The notes: a model not told the origin generated them from the sequence alone. A DNA stretch of 64,000 nt from Stieleria sedimenti (GCF_025060895.1 NZ_JANZKV010000146.1:54395-118394), one strand, 5' to 3'; numbered from the stretch's first letter, positions 31,801-38,382 are shown. Translations and numbers: made by a program.

Positions 31801-34800
31801 ATCCCAGCAATGGAATCGAGACGCGTGGACTGAGCGTTTCGACGAAACGATTGGCCAGACTCTGGCCGTTGTTGGCACCCGCAACCCAGCCCGCAAAGGC
31901 CTCCAGCCCGATCTGCAGTTTCGCTTGATCGGCAGTGGCGGCCGAGACGACGTGTTGGTCCGTCGGCGGATCGATGCGTGTTCCCGCCGTAATCGTTTCA
32001 TGCATCAATGCGGTTGCGCTGGCATCGCTGCCCAGTCCGATCGCGCTGCCCATCTCGTGCATGATGACGTGCAACAGATCGATGTGATCGTTGTCCAGGT
32101 CGACATCGGTCGTGGGGCTGGGGTCGACGAACCATCCGTGCCCGGCCGCCGTGGGATCGATCTGGATCGTGCCATCGGGAAGTGTCCGCGAAACTTCACC
32201 CAGCGGAAGATGCCCGATGACAACCGTCGGTGTCTCGACAGAAATCGTCGCGCCGCCGCCGGCGATCACCGTGTATCCGCCGACCACGTCTTGCCATCGC
32301 GAGACGGCTTCAGCGATGATCGCAGTCAGGTCGGTCGATTGATCCAGCTGGGTCGCCGGAGTTTCGCTGACAATCAATGGCGGCTGATCGTTGGCCAGCG
32401 GATCGATCGTGATCGTGGCATCCACATGACGACTGGCGACACCGGGTGCAAGCTCGGTTTGCGTAGGCGTCTGTTGCAACAGGATACCGATCTCGTGAAT
32501 CAACACGGAAAGCAAATCTATCCGATCGGCCTGGACCGTTGCCGAACCGGTGACGTCCCATCCAAAATCGCCGCCGGTATGATCGATCAGCACATCGCCC
32601 GAATCATTGCGGTTGGACAGCTGGCCGTCGGGAAGGTCCCGGATCAGAAACGGCAGCTTGTCGCTGACCAGCAGGACCTGTCCGGAGTCCGATCTGATTT
32701 CATACGCTTCCCCCGAATCCCCCGGGCCGGCGGTCAATCCGACCAAGGTATCGCCGCCGTCGTTGTCAACCAATCGCAGCGTTTTGTCGTGAAACGCGAG
32801 AACAGCTTGATGGACCAACGCGGAGGGCAAGGAGCCGATCGGATTGGCGATCGTCGTCGATAGCCGCCCGGACGCGGTAACGGCCGGCAACGGTCCCGAC
32901 GTACTTCCTGGTGTAGGCACATGCACTTGAATCGGCCATCGATCCGCCGCGATCGTGCCGTCCTGGTCACGGATCCGAAGGTCAAACTTTTGGTTCGGCT
33001 CGATCGTGATCGTGTGCGGAAGATTGGTCCCATCACCGTCGGCAAACTGAACAACAACATCAGCACCCGAGGTCACGATTTGGTACGTCCAGTCACGGGG
33101 AATGCGGGTCAGATCGATCGTGTCACGTCCAACTTCCTGATCGGTCTGCGACGCCGTCGCGTTGGAACGCAAGACATCGTGCCCCCATCCTGCCGAATCG
33201 GTGGCGGCAAAGTAGAACACGTTGTCGCCACTGGAGCCGATGAGGGTGTCGTCACCTTGTCCGGAGACGACGTCGAAACCGTCTTCCCACGTTAAAAAGT
33301 CTTCGGTCGTCGCTCCCGGCTGATAGGTGACGCTGTGGGTGTCGATGTTGATCGTCAAGTTTTTGTCGACGCCGCTTTCGAACAGATTCAAGACTCCTTT
33401 GACGCTGTCACCTCGATCGGCAACGAACTCGATCTTGAGATTGTTGCTGATCAGACGGTCCTGATGCGGACTACCGATCACTTTGCTCAGACCCGAGACG
33501 CCGAAATCGGCGATGAAGCCCGAGACCGGATTGTCGTATCCAAAGACTTTGGTGACGTCAACAACCGTTGTCAGGCCTTGCAGCCGGTGGCCGCCGACAC
33601 CACTTGCACGGCCCGACGACGTTGCCGCTGTGGCAAAGGATGGCGGAAGAATGTCACCGTCCAGGGCGTAGGTCTGCACTTTGTTCAACAATTCTTCAAG
33701 GAAGGGATGACGCTCACCGTCGACGACGCTGCCCAAGACCTTTTCGTCGGCCAGAACATCGACGGTCGGATCCAACGGCGGTCCTTGATCGGGCACGTCT
33801 CCGGTGTAATCCGAATAGTCCAGGGTCACGGTTCCGTTGTTGCCGGAATTGATGGTTCCCCTGAGAGTCGCGTCACCGTGGAAGCGAACTGTCATGTTGC
33901 CCAGTTCAGGTCCCTGCAACGACTCGATGTCCATCGCGACCAGGAAGCTGGCTTTGTCGCGTAGAAAGTCGGTGATCGGTCCCGTTTCGGGGGCACCGAG
34001 CCATCGATTCAAGATCGCGTCGGGAGTCACATCGCGCACGACGATATAATTCGAATCCAGATTGGGGGCGACGGGATCTTCGAAGAATGTCTGGTCGGGA
34101 CCAGCGATCGCTTCATGGGCTGCATCAAAGGCATCGTCAACACCATACGAGTAGACGTCGACGACAAGGCTGCCGACCATCCGGGAGAAATCCAGCGTGT
34201 CGAGCGATTCGGGGATCGGCTCGCCGTTGATTTCCAAATCGGGATAGTCAACGATCGCAGCGGCGCCCCAGAAATTGGTAAAGCTGTAAGTGTCCGCCCC
34301 CGCTCCGCCGGCAATCATGTGAAGCCCCGGCAACGGTCGCTCATGGACGAATCGATTCGATAGACCGTTGCCGTACAGCTTGTTGAAACCGCCTGCGTAT
34401 TCGACGCCCGTGATGCGTTGGTTACCGGCAGAATCCAGTTGCAGCTTCAGACCATTGACGGTCTCCGTTCGCAAGTCGGCGATGTTGCTGGCGTTGTAGA
34501 TTCCGTTGGTGATGTCGATGGTGTGACCGACGTTGAGGCCGTTGGGGACAGACCACTCGCTGCGCGGGACGGAACGATACCGAAAACCGTCTTTCAGAAC
34601 GAGCTTGCCGGGGAACTCGACATCGATCTCATGCAGATAGGTGTTTTCGTTGATGCCGCTGATGATCGTGGTGTTGGCGTCGACATGAGAGATCCAGATC
34701 GAGTCGGCGTACCGGTCAAAAACATAATCGTCGATTTGCGAGGGTAGAACATTCTGAATCGCATCGGTGAGTGCCTTCCCTCGTTTGACCCGCATGCCGA

Positions 34801-37258
34801 CGCTGCCGTCTTCGTTTTTGAAAGGCTCGAATTTGAGCGGGATGGCCGAGTCGGAAAAGTCAAAGGTCAGCGTCGCACCGGTTTGTCGTGCCGTTGACGT
34901 GTCAAAGTGCAAGTCCTTCCAGCGATTGCCGATCTGGACGGTTTGGTTGCCCGTTCCCGTGACCACCGTTTTCACCGCCGTCCCCAGTCCGCCTTCGGTG
35001 TGGAGCTGGTTGCCCGCGTTATCGCTGGCAGCGATTTGTTCGGACTTCACGTCGAACGTGAAGTCAGTGGTCGTTTTGCTGAAGTCGAGCTTGTCGGTGC
35101 GGAAATCCAGCAGGCCGGTGGTGATGGTGTCGTTCCCAAAACCGTCTTCGAATTCGAAGGTGTCTTCGCCACCGTTGCCGGCCAGCGTGTCATCGCCCGC
35201 GCCGCCGACGATCGTGTCATCACCGCTTCCGCCGTCGATGCGGTCGTTGCCTGGACCGCCGAGCAGCACATCGTCGCCGGAGTCGCCACGGATTTCGTCG
35301 TCGCCTGCTTCGCCAGACACATAGTCATCGTCATCGCCGCCGCGGAGCACATCGGCACCGGCTTCGCCGACGATGGCATCGTTTCCATCGCCACCGTTTA
35401 AGTCGCTGCCGGTCGTTTCGGCGAACAAAAAGTCTTCGCCGCGTCCTCCCGTGACCGCAACCACATTGCGGACCGTTCCACCGATGGCGGGGAAGTCGCC
35501 CGCGTCGGCTCCGATTGAAAACCGCACGCCCGAGGGATTCGTCGAAAACAACTGGGGAAACGCGGCGGTGATCGTGTCGATGGCCGTGGCGTCTTCGGGA
35601 TCCAAATTCCCGTCTGCCTCGCTGCTCGGCGGATCGTCCGGGACATACAGGTATTCGGCGCCTCCGGTTCCGCCGTCGAGGTCACCGGCCAGCCGGGCGT
35701 CTTGCTCCAGCGTGACTTCGTCGCGAGCCTGGGTGCCGATGATGCTGCGAACGTTTGTCACCCAGAGTTTTTTGCCCGACTCAAACGTGACCGTCACGTT
35801 GTTGTGCACCGGGCGACCGGAATCGCGTTTGGTGAGCGTGATTTTTACCTTGCTGGTCAACTGGGAAAGATCCAGCACGGCCGTCGGATCATCTGAGGGC
35901 ATCAGCGGATTGCCGATCGTGATCGTCTTGTTGAAGAATCCGTCGACGGCCAGTGAGTCACCGAACTGGTCAAGCACGACGATGGTGTTGGTCCCCGATC
36001 CGGCAACGATTCGCTCGATGTGGTTGCTCGCTGCAACTTCATGAACCTGGCCACTTTCGGCCGGCGTGGTGACCTGAAGGAATTTCAACGGATCGCCAAG
36101 TGTGATCGCTAGATCTGTCGTGACTTGCGTGAAGTAGAGGGTGTCTGTTCCTTCGCCGGCAGCCTCGTCGACTCGGTCTTTGCCCCAGCCCTCTGCGGGA
36201 GAGTTGGCTGCGAAATGGTATCTGTCATCGCCGGGGCCTCCTTCCAAGGTATCGTTTCCGACACTGAAGTCGGCCGCCGCATCGAACGAATCGTGGTCAC
36301 CGAAAAGCTTGTCGGCCCCCGGACCGCCGTACAATTCGTCGTCGCCGGCATCCCCGAACAGCGAGTCGTCGCCGTCATCACCGGAGGCGACATCATTGCC
36401 GGGACCTCCAAACACCTGGTCATTTCCGGCACCGCCCAACAGCGCCGCGGCCTCGAAACCGAACAGTCCTGGTATCCGGTCATTCCCATCGCCGCCGAGA
36501 AGGGTGTCATCGCCGGCGTCACCGCGTAGACCGTCGACGAGGTCACCGCCGACGATGCGGTCGTTACCCTTGCCGCCGCGCAAATCATTCTCGTCGGTAT
36601 CCGATCGCGCGGTGAGCGTATCGTTTCCACGCCCGCCGGTGATCTCGATGTTTCCATCCAAGACGTCAAATCGAACGCCCGCCGAACTCGTGGTCGGGCT
36701 GGCATTCAGATCCAAATTCACCGGTTTGTTCACACCGCTGGCAAACAGCTTGTTCGGGTTGGCATAGTCGCTGGTGTATGCCAACACGATCCGGGTGGGC
36801 GAGACCGGAAAGCCCTCGCGACCGTTCCCCAGGATGGCTCCCTGGTCCAGTGCCGCGCCTTGTTCGACGATGAAAACATTTTCCATCGGGCCGGGAACAA
36901 AATGCTCGACGTGAGTCGCCGTCGCTTTCTTGCCGCTCGCGCTGGTCACTTCCACTCGGTTTTTGGCTTGGATACGAAACGTCAAGTTTTCCGTGACGTT
37001 GCGAAAGTCCAGCGTGTCCAGCGATCCGCCCGCGGCGGCGGATTCGTTGATGTTCGTTCCGTTCCAGTCGGCGGTGCCGAATTCGTAAACGTCGTTGCCG
37101 GGGGTGGCGGCGAACACTTGATTGTCCGGGCCGACCGGATTGACCGCCAGCAGTCGGCGCGGTTCGAGCGTCTCGATGCTTCTTTGAAACATGCGTCGCC
37201 GCTCGTCCGACGCGCGCCTACGTTGCACACGTCGCCTGGTTGTTGCTCGTTGATCCAT
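16865..37258 (-). CDS. giant (6797-aa) RTX-repeat, LEPR-xLL and dockerin-type surface protein
   Basis: One uninterrupted 20.4-kb frame. Layout: Arg-rich N-terminus with LEPRRLLA at residues 31-38, the planctomycete LEPR-xLL motif found in giant exported proteins; RTX-type Ca-binding nonapeptides (GGxGxDxLx) in blocks at about 195-330, 600-730, 3240-3420 and 3790-3900, with scattered later copies; two degenerate metzincin-like modules with HEIG (His1588) and HEMG (His1734); long beta-rich regions at 1770-3080; an extremely Gly-rich part at about 5480-5830; propeller-like repeats (SPDGDTLYAVSSEDDSLFVI) at about 6080-6220; a proprotein-convertase P domain at about 6250-6365; and two EF-hand/dockerin-like repeats (DTDGDRDVDGQDYGRFG, DSDGDGDIDGQDYGRFG) at the C-terminus. 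No classical signal peptide. It is probably a calcium-stabilised, secreted or surface-attached adhesin/structural protein. Function is not known. Confidence 0.9.
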   Translation of the reverse strand: MDQRATTRRRVQRRRASDERRRMFQRSIETLEPRRLLAVNPVGPDNQVFAATPGNDVYEFGTADWNGTNINESAAAGGSLDTLDFRNVTENLTFRIQAKNRVEVTSASGKKATATHVEHFVPGPMENVFIVEQGAALDQGAILGNGREGFPVSPTRIVLAYTSDYANPNKLFASGVNKPVNLDLNASPTTSSAGVRFDVLDGNIEITGGRGNDTLTARSDTDENDLRGGKGNDRIVGGDLVDGLRGDAGDDTLLGGDGNDRIPGLFGFEAAALLGGAGNDQVFGGPGNDVASGDDGDDSLFGDAGDDELYGGPGADKLFGDHDSFDAAADFSVGNDTLEGGPGDDRYHFAANSPAEGWGKDRVDEAAGEGTDTLYFTQVTTDLAITLGDPLKFLQVTTPAESGQVHEVAASNHIERIVAGSGTNTIVVLDQFGDSLAVDGFFNKTITIGNPLMPSDDPTAVLDLSQLTSKVKITLTKRDSGRPVHNNVTVTFESGKKLWVTNVRSIIGTQARDEVTLEQDARLAGDLDGGTGGAEYLYVPDDPPSSEADGNLDPEDATAIDTITAAFPQLFSTNPSGVRFSIGADAGDFPAIGGTVRNVVAVTGGRGEDFLFAETTGSDLNGGDGNDAIVGEAGADVLRGGDDDDYVSGEAGDDEIRGDSGDDVLLGGPGNDRIDGGSGDDTIVGGAGDDTLAGNGGEDTFEFEDGFGNDTITTGLLDFRTDKLDFSKTTTDFTFDVKSEQIAASDNAGNQLHTEGGLGTAVKTVVTGTGNQTVQIGNRWKDLHFDTSTARQTGATLTFDFSDSAIPLKFEPFKNEDGSVGMRVKRGKALTDAIQNVLPSQIDDYVFDRYADSIWISHVDANTTIISGINENTYLHEIDVEFPGKLVLKDGFRYRSVPRSEWSVPNGLNVGHTIDITNGIYNASNIADLRTETVNGLKLQLDSAGNQRITGVEYAGGFNKLYGNGLSNRFVHERPLPGLHMIAGGAGADTYSFTNFWGAAAIVDYPDLEINGEPIPESLDTLDFSRMVGSLVVDVYSYGVDDAFDAAHEAIAGPDQTFFEDPVAPNLDSNYIVVRDVTPDAILNRWLGAPETGPITDFLRDKASFLVAMDIESLQGPELGNMTVRFHGDATLRGTINSGNNGTVTLDYSDYTGDVPDQGPPLDPTVDVLADEKVLGSVVDGERHPFLEELLNKVQTYALDGDILPPSFATAATSSGRASGVGGHRLQGLTTVVDVTKVFGYDNPVSGFIADFGVSGLSKVIGSPHQDRLISNNLKIEFVADRGDSVKGVLNLFESGVDKNLTINIDTHSVTYQPGATTEDFLTWEDGFDVVSGQGDDTLIGSSGDNVFYFAATDSAGWGHDVLRSNATASQTDQEVGRDTIDLTRIPRDWTYQIVTSGADVVVQFADGDGTNLPHTITIEPNQKFDLRIRDQDGTIAADRWPIQVHVPTPGSTSGPLPAVTASGRLSTTIANPIGSLPSALVHQAVLAFHDKTLRLVDNDGGDTLVGLTAGPGDSGEAYEIRSDSGQVLLVSDKLPFLIRDLPDGQLSNRNDSGDVLIDHTGGDFGWDVTGSATVQADRIDLLSVLIHEIGILLQQTPTQTELAPGVASRHVDATITIDPLANDQPPLIVSETPATQLDQSTDLTAIIAEAVSRWQDVVGGYTVIAGGGATISVETPTVVIGHLPLGEVSRTLPDGTIQIDPTAAGHGWFVDPSPTTDVDLDNDHIDLLHVIMHEMGSAIGLGSDASATALMHETITAGTRIDPPTDQHVVSAATADQAKLQIGLEAFAGWVAGANNGQSLANRFVETLSPRVSIPLLGSLSVADVFGIDLDGTVFANELQTGLRSDILTPIQNAFAIATVGNEVTNVTLAGLDHIDFAAGNNPMSFLATVDLPTFDYNQTIAINFDELRLGGFDPSDFGFSVNSATPPVLNVSAGIDLTFQFGIDSSGQFYVDSPALVADLQVDTGRDVDGDLVPFDLDVNLGPIGLSVVGGTAEIVGSMILETNERLSYRDLINGTSLATELLPRLGGDSIVDINLPIQLNGFLSGLNDDGLAIRARGSFGETVGTLDSLVSGIRFDVPEFSDILGLRGVSLDAILNGIIAGLDKLVDEDPVNGSLIARRIPGLNQSAMELFGDGTDDLIVGLKNAIEGVRDNAGSHLASVADDLNTAVSDFFGEPVEPFTITYQDSNFLIDFALERLLVDKQFDFSVDLNALFRDEIQDFVDNSPLLADVTVDLDALDVRVGDSDGQIKLGVSGSGGIRFGFGYDLSDVLNPVSYFTDASEVFVSATAGLSQPVDLDVRLDLADLIGQSENTSLGTIGFSIKQATAEIDVRAAYGLQDNDQGRHEVGQIGADDLEISVAGRADLSLPLYLGDNIPVGGTTEDNDDNGFGDNVLHVGVSMESQGFSGGDFDYDLSGPGVKELFGLGAMINDPKNLLDGLEQLFAGLNSDLDAKFAELGLPLAGDALKDAASFVGTLEDDLLGIKQDVPNAGGFYYYGDAGYDARLGAALESAIANDETVLDLIRAELFALVSKLGEGALMVPDFDSNGRLQFDGEGRLLLKDIQAPEDIGLTIRDDAVQFDLVLSGKVFEAITVPLTFDASVPGLGLRSEDDSAITIQMDYVFGFGFGLSSGDWFYVDTNGVTDSGAEFSLDLSATLAPGTSLTGELGFLQVQINEIDDADGSSGLRGRFEIDLQDGDGNGRWAPLQLESLGIQGRLVADANVDLDTTVQLPEANGLQLPNLTTTLHYDQLFAEIEFGTGGSSATFGGSPIIEFADVKLDLGEFITGFVGPVISEVARVTEPLEPIVSVLTDDIPLLKRLGASQTSLLDIAKVVLGPTKFAPVAKGVEAIAAVVELVDRVEAFLNDSQGESLIIDFGSFKIGDEVRSPGGSGTPSTDGAKDTTSQLDQSTNPKTKGVTEKIGTTKGSIEFPLLTDPFAAFGLLLGKDVDLFKYEMPGLNLNFQYGKSFPIFAGLNARLGGRVQADTDFIFGFDTSGIRQWKEEGNSAITEAEKIFQGFYVDDQVTFNGDGSIRSDLPEVTLSSTITAGASVGIAGLIEAGVEGGIRANVGFNLNDVPDPAIAGVDVYDGKLRFSELDQRLDQGAQCLFDTTGRLSTFLDAFFWVGMDLGIFGKVTVFEARKTFFSAVLAEFNFSCPNPNATIASQTDDVVTLKYEPGPGEPVDPNRGEKYLVEQKMVDATPGDPTDNTQHLRIVVRSRGNREEFDPATVSKLFIAGTPNDDEYIVSADVTAAIEIHGGAGNDTIEVHSSLGASRKLFGGPGHDTIIGSDEADQIDGGAGDDVLGGMGGDDSISGGGGNDLIGGGEGNDTIDGGSGDDAITGDGGEDFIVGGEGEDRIDGGDGNDEIYGDVISIAGDGTLTVDPAGEQDFLLGGGGDDVIWGQGGPDTITGGPDIDTLRGNHGEDTFEWMVGDGTDALILGGQSTKTVDGETIEDLDTIRLISIEDRNDDTVAIAPSFANPADVMLSYQSERLPDQFQTDTFLLQEFQRVILRLEAGADSVTIDDVTSTTLQNVDVDFGTGEILEFVAVTEQLKTGETLILDGANLAQIFSLDDPFDADTTTATSFYRQTFDGGSYDFEVDGTPTLTEQTLPDGQIAWVQSHRGGTAVLSDGEPIFVAFETRAKIEYREVRRVFDASLTLNEGMSSDATVERFRRQQLSAGASYRYDAGGAPILGSLTADSTLIYFQEIEGDGVVDQAGQPVWEVDSDSIPVLHELRNVERSRQRSIPVFGPDGNPLLDSQGKAIEEVFITPEYGIDFDADTLRLLGTPGEDSITVRSDDETISGSIENSIQFSISNGGVERGDRLIIETFAGDDKIDAGDISASLIELSVSAGDGQDVLIGTPFVDTLDGGLGDDLYTGGRGVDVFLDAGGANTLAESRDANFTLSDASLTIAELAPSVAGETQRSVVLEETEPMAIFSSVSLFGFNLVSGNEPTDVNRFVVDGFSGDATFDGGIGSDIYEISLNVTVAGASDSILRIEDTGASGLDALTVVGTHDDDVLRLGGGAIQRYLPQQGDSLDSLFAVLTQFTTDLVVRSPQLAALYRQEVQYFTTELVTLRGLAGDDLFITDDTATEMSIYGDDGSDRFFIGNILSTKTFNHPTLGLIDVVDQITDGVSFPTRFYGGSGNDYFEVNHNLAEISLFGEAGDDIFFIQAHLTTNEAGDEGQPLSLNTVNVISAAGENDTLSYVRNAQVNVDGGDGIDTLVILGTQVDDEFIVFTEEIDGELVQRIFGAGLVVPEIKNVERLIILTGAGDDRIYVYGTLAELEIQINTGSGDDQVFLGGGQRGLDILIPESTYTRINRIPQPDIITTESYLIRPAYSYSKIIGYGIPLFKLFPIYTRVYVSARYGTRTIRTPQADLLVPEQITVPAYSETITMPEARHLGRLDGPVIVDGNRFAGGDQLIIDNTLSHLDGDNDGQVDGSGVGVLQRKVIETRSLTTDLAILEPMVPAGISAALLENAVSNKIRDLHRIRQTGLIDQMLANPSLETSLRFLPGVAVQEFASLAEFQSFATNHPFDVDVTDGVVSIAEDAMLSSGIGVMMEVDYAVDGAVEEIRLFTTSGFDLNLANAFVTGFVLEDETEFDAIDGLASAFGVYYTGIASLELRLGVSQDNLLIRDTATGVSHTVKDSGGTNQFTIHATSGPVDFATSGGVNLWTIGKEGQRADITEALTIHATGGDDEVFFDAALSALPSDVRIESDRVSGLGADGVRYDGSVERVRVHTGSAADQVHLSVGAVPNAIDLSTQQYLVDGGAGDNQLTVDVDGALVADNQAYQWIEANGFAIEVNQTNVPVEAQHPWLITGSGVSAVPTTQTIRPSRRLIASSWATSMTLVTPASQVYVPQTPAYWGETTVRFTGDTAETTVGTPGLTNIPWFPSSLSDLDSPLIIDSGNLPATILLDDRHDDARSTKVGWFSGDTFSGFGGSSVTIRRDAGAPSPDVTFLGADKIDYDLIIDSPLLASSIRLGKGRDNVTLTDPNELLQLFLGGGDDRLVTDRVNASITVDGGRGRDQFVLDQSELNVAIIDGSFDVDAGHVVVGWGQITGGWASEVRLADFEDYEGRLGTGDDVFQFASGLDAPVRFGGGAGDDEFRITSSHPTGLQLVGDAGNDVVSVGMNPLPTSDLFDDVWFGVETVALDDHTSSQPTAWVRHSDGSVSARRLDTTDPAVTVFRADPDTRIRISGGTADDTLAVEAADSAAAPLARLLGPTIDLNPVSLLIGDSARMVYPAVDQRIGFESLISDSTQYTEGGLQFSAPGTSPTIGVAVGVGNAAWVENITITNPADAMGFGVFGVDVWQTDQEQLIRWAGLTIDSSLVVSEMRIPAGQGFVRKTLPSSFAGLKSLDVQSDGVTIDNLQYAMVPESYALPVTAMLPPIAGSRQVDIDTAALTLAGSSSFFNRTRFYAEHIAGGTIAQFRFAGDLFLPDHSIVRVVGNRARGVSFHVAGDIYLGDNVVFEFAATENSPGPGGGERGYGGSSGFGGEGGFGGENGYGGVGGFGAFFDDLTPGEEGEFGELAFDGEPGYQGTAGEPGESGQAGINGGNPGLFGAGGRDGFGGGEGIAGTEGDGGEGGDSVDVNGSDGRNAFDGQNGFHGTAGEAGLDGENGVAGDDATLARTVPLDALIITGGGGGAGGGGGGGAGGGGGGGGGGAGGGGGGGGAVGGFLDDEGEIDYPYNEGGEGGYGGDGGFGGDGGEGTEGGYGGDGGNGGGALEIIAAGRVVFAPDRDANLLGTSVSIAGGDGTPGELADAIQVGYLGEIGYSGDEGFEGDYQDDIPFLPGSGGDGGNGGDGGKGGNGGKGGDGGAGSGGAAGSVKWFASSLNLTSDVAIDASGGLNGRGVPSDHGRILLGSNTAVIDPVLVGGNGTISRFDGTAQPGLISRSNPFVQGSPLTPRIPDVLGGAEAFGLLTEFTADDFEVFRELAGTDAIVGILRMDQLDTDHDATTNEDFVGYDVLVVANLTHQYVADPRLIVNGGAGATTLPLALGGRQIDPAFGGAAGTGPGGTHVLHALPAHSVWITLVPEGDVDLTASVAGASNVIDNQTLAAGQMATLSGDVPSVNDVTDQFDAVALSPDGDTLYAVSSEDDSLFVIDAADGTLRQSLRDGVNGINFLGGASDVLISPDGQNVYVTAADEGRVAILDRDTTTGQVTLAGSIAVSVSLDDPIFEISGDGETIIVGSGTFVTLSRAADGSLTTVIETTPLGSETAAAFVADSGDPAPIVLTADSSETLRVSRLTVPVITDLDVTVQIDNADMDELDVRLIAPNGRSVRLFDDVGGSRDSRTVTLSDQATRSILAYTGSGTYRPEQSLSVLNGLTLNGDWRLVVTDDDNSADFSRTFFRSWSLRAITNSGQVFVASANPNLTIGSGFTFAGTVHSDVSFSSGVDLQYVTELAVATSAGVTDLAVAASATGQFIYTASPVADEVRVYRRHEASGQIHAVQTIRNGDTGVRGLLDVDQIELSTDASVAVLTSRDQNTIATYAIDPATGELSLLHAVIVDMAGDDVSIGTSDLAVGENDLYLATHSGIRRTGFDPASTQTAGFQTEFRHIESVSIAAAGDSFTVDTLPPAPAGLAWDVIRQTEQVRLELVDMVDVMSRSLGTGAQRSTVNQLELIFDGSVDIDADAFLVQRRGDQPVAVDTSHTVETDLDGNTVVTLSFGGDFTRTGGALVDGNYQLTVDPSKVRRAGTSAEFDGDGDGVAGGALQFGATQADSFFALYGDTDGDRDVDGQDYGRFGLAFLTSEGQPDYNEALDSDGDGDIDGQDYGRFGQRFLRSLPF

Positions 37259-37650
37259 TATCTTGGGGGGGGTGTGTCTAGGCTGTGTGAATTCCGTAGC
37301 CCTGAGTCTAGTGGTATGCCTCCCACCACGGTGAGACCGGTTTGTCGGATCGGTCCCCAGTTACCGCCTGTTTTTGCTTGATCCCGCAATCGTGGTGGGT
37401 GATCGCGTGAGGTTGTTGTGAAGTGGGGGAAGTCGCAGGGCGGTTGGTCGCCGGTCACGATGGCATGATCGCAAATCGGGGCTACACCCACTCCTGCGAG
37501 ATTCCGGAGAGAAGGCCTTAACCGAATTTTGAAAAAGAAATTTCCCCCATTCCGCATCGCCACCGCCCGGGCAGAGCGACGAGGGAACACCATTTGCGTG
37601 CGATCAGTCTCGCTCGATAGCTCTGCCCCCTAGAGTGAGTGAGGTGAGTC
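37259..37650. other. leader region of the giant gene and gap (392 bp)
   Basis: No gene is supported here. Just upstream of the giant gene's ATG there is no purine-rich ribosome site; instead there is a run of eight G on the top strand (37265-37272), C on the mRNA-sense strand. The remaining sequence should hold divergent promoters for the giant gene and the small rightward gene, but no convincing -35/-10 pair was identified. Confidence 0.5.
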
Positions 37651-37902
37651 ATGCGTGCTTATTCTGATATGAACACCCACCGTCTTGAGAAGCTGGCGCG
37701 TGAGAAAGGAGTCGACTGTCAGATCAGAACGGTGGAGGCCCAAGAGGACGGTCGGTTTTTCGTGTTTGCCGTTGACGGTGTCCCACTTCGCCGCCCCGTC
37801 TCGCTCGGTTTCACGGTGGACCGTGCGATTCACACGCTGAACGTCGGATCGTGGCGGCGCTACGCACTGGTCGGCGAGCCCACGACGCTGGCTTCCGCGT
37901 GA
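37651..37902 (+). CDS. small hypothetical protein
   Basis: 83 residues, preceded by a GAGTGAGGTGAGTC stretch that can act as ribosome site. No signal peptide, membrane segment or known motif. The sequence is charged in its first half (RLEKLAREKGVDCQIR) and has a beta-like middle (EDGRFFVFAVDGVPL). It is leftmost in the rightward group that leads to the hydrogenase operon but 480 bases away from hoxE, so functional linkage is not implied. A longer antisense frame exists at the same place; this strand is favoured by its ribosome site. Confidence 0.5.
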   Translation: MRAYSDMNTHRLEKLAREKGVDCQIRTVEAQEDGRFFVFAVDGVPLRRPVSLGFTVDRAIHTLNVGSWRRYALVGEPTTLASA

Positions 37903-37919
37903 CAAGAGGGTGAGCGCAG

Positions 37920-38084
37920 GTGACACGATCGATCGACTGGGGCTCCACGGTGCGGACGATCAAACACTGCAACCACGTCTTCAACGCCCCCAATCCGCCT
38001 CGCTCGAACATCCGCGACATTCTGGAATTGGTTCGGGCGGTTGGTGAGATCGTGAAATTCTCACGTCACTGCTGTGTTCCGTAG
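37920..38084 (+). CDS. possible 54-residue peptide
   Basis: A GTG-initiated frame of 54 codons with AGAGGG about 9 bases upstream, 17 bases after the previous small gene. The product includes NIRDILELVRAVGEIVKF, a plausible amphipathic helix, and ends in CCVP. No family is recognised. It is below the length at which chance frames can be dismissed in GC-rich DNA, so it is listed as a weak candidate. Confidence 0.22.
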   Translation: MTRSIDWGSTVRTIKHCNHVFNAPNPPRSNIRDILELVRAVGEIVKFSRHCCVP

Positions 38085-38382
38085 CAGGATGCTGGCCCAC
38101 CATCCTGCGTTCCGGGTGTGCGGGGTGGCACAGAGGGCAGCGGTGATTCGTGCCGTGTTGGCCGCAACTGGGCGAATCGGCGCGCTTCGCAGTCGATGCC
38201 CCTTTCTTTCACGAGGGAATGCTTGGGAACAGGAGTTGCTCAGCACAAGCATGGTTCTCCTGTTCCTCCGCCGCGCGGTGAAAGCACATGTGTGTGGAGT
38301 TTGATCGAAACATCCATCGTGTTGAGAGGTCGACACTGAGAATGAATCCCCAAAACGCACCTCGCCCGACGGAGCGAAAACG
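38085..38382. promoter_or_regulatory. upstream region of the hydrogenase operon
   Basis: About 300 bases with no supported gene. It starts with an imperfect hairpin (AGGATG ... CATCCT, 38085-38105) directly after the possible small frame, which could close the preceding transcription unit. The hoxEFUYH promoter must lie here or nearer to hoxE; no sigma-54 (GG-N10-GC) or clear -35/-10 match was seen. Confidence 0.35.

Noticed and set aside
38120..38150. Possible sigma-54 site TGGCAC before the hydrogenase operon
   Set aside because: The -12 half (TTGC at the right spacing) is missing.
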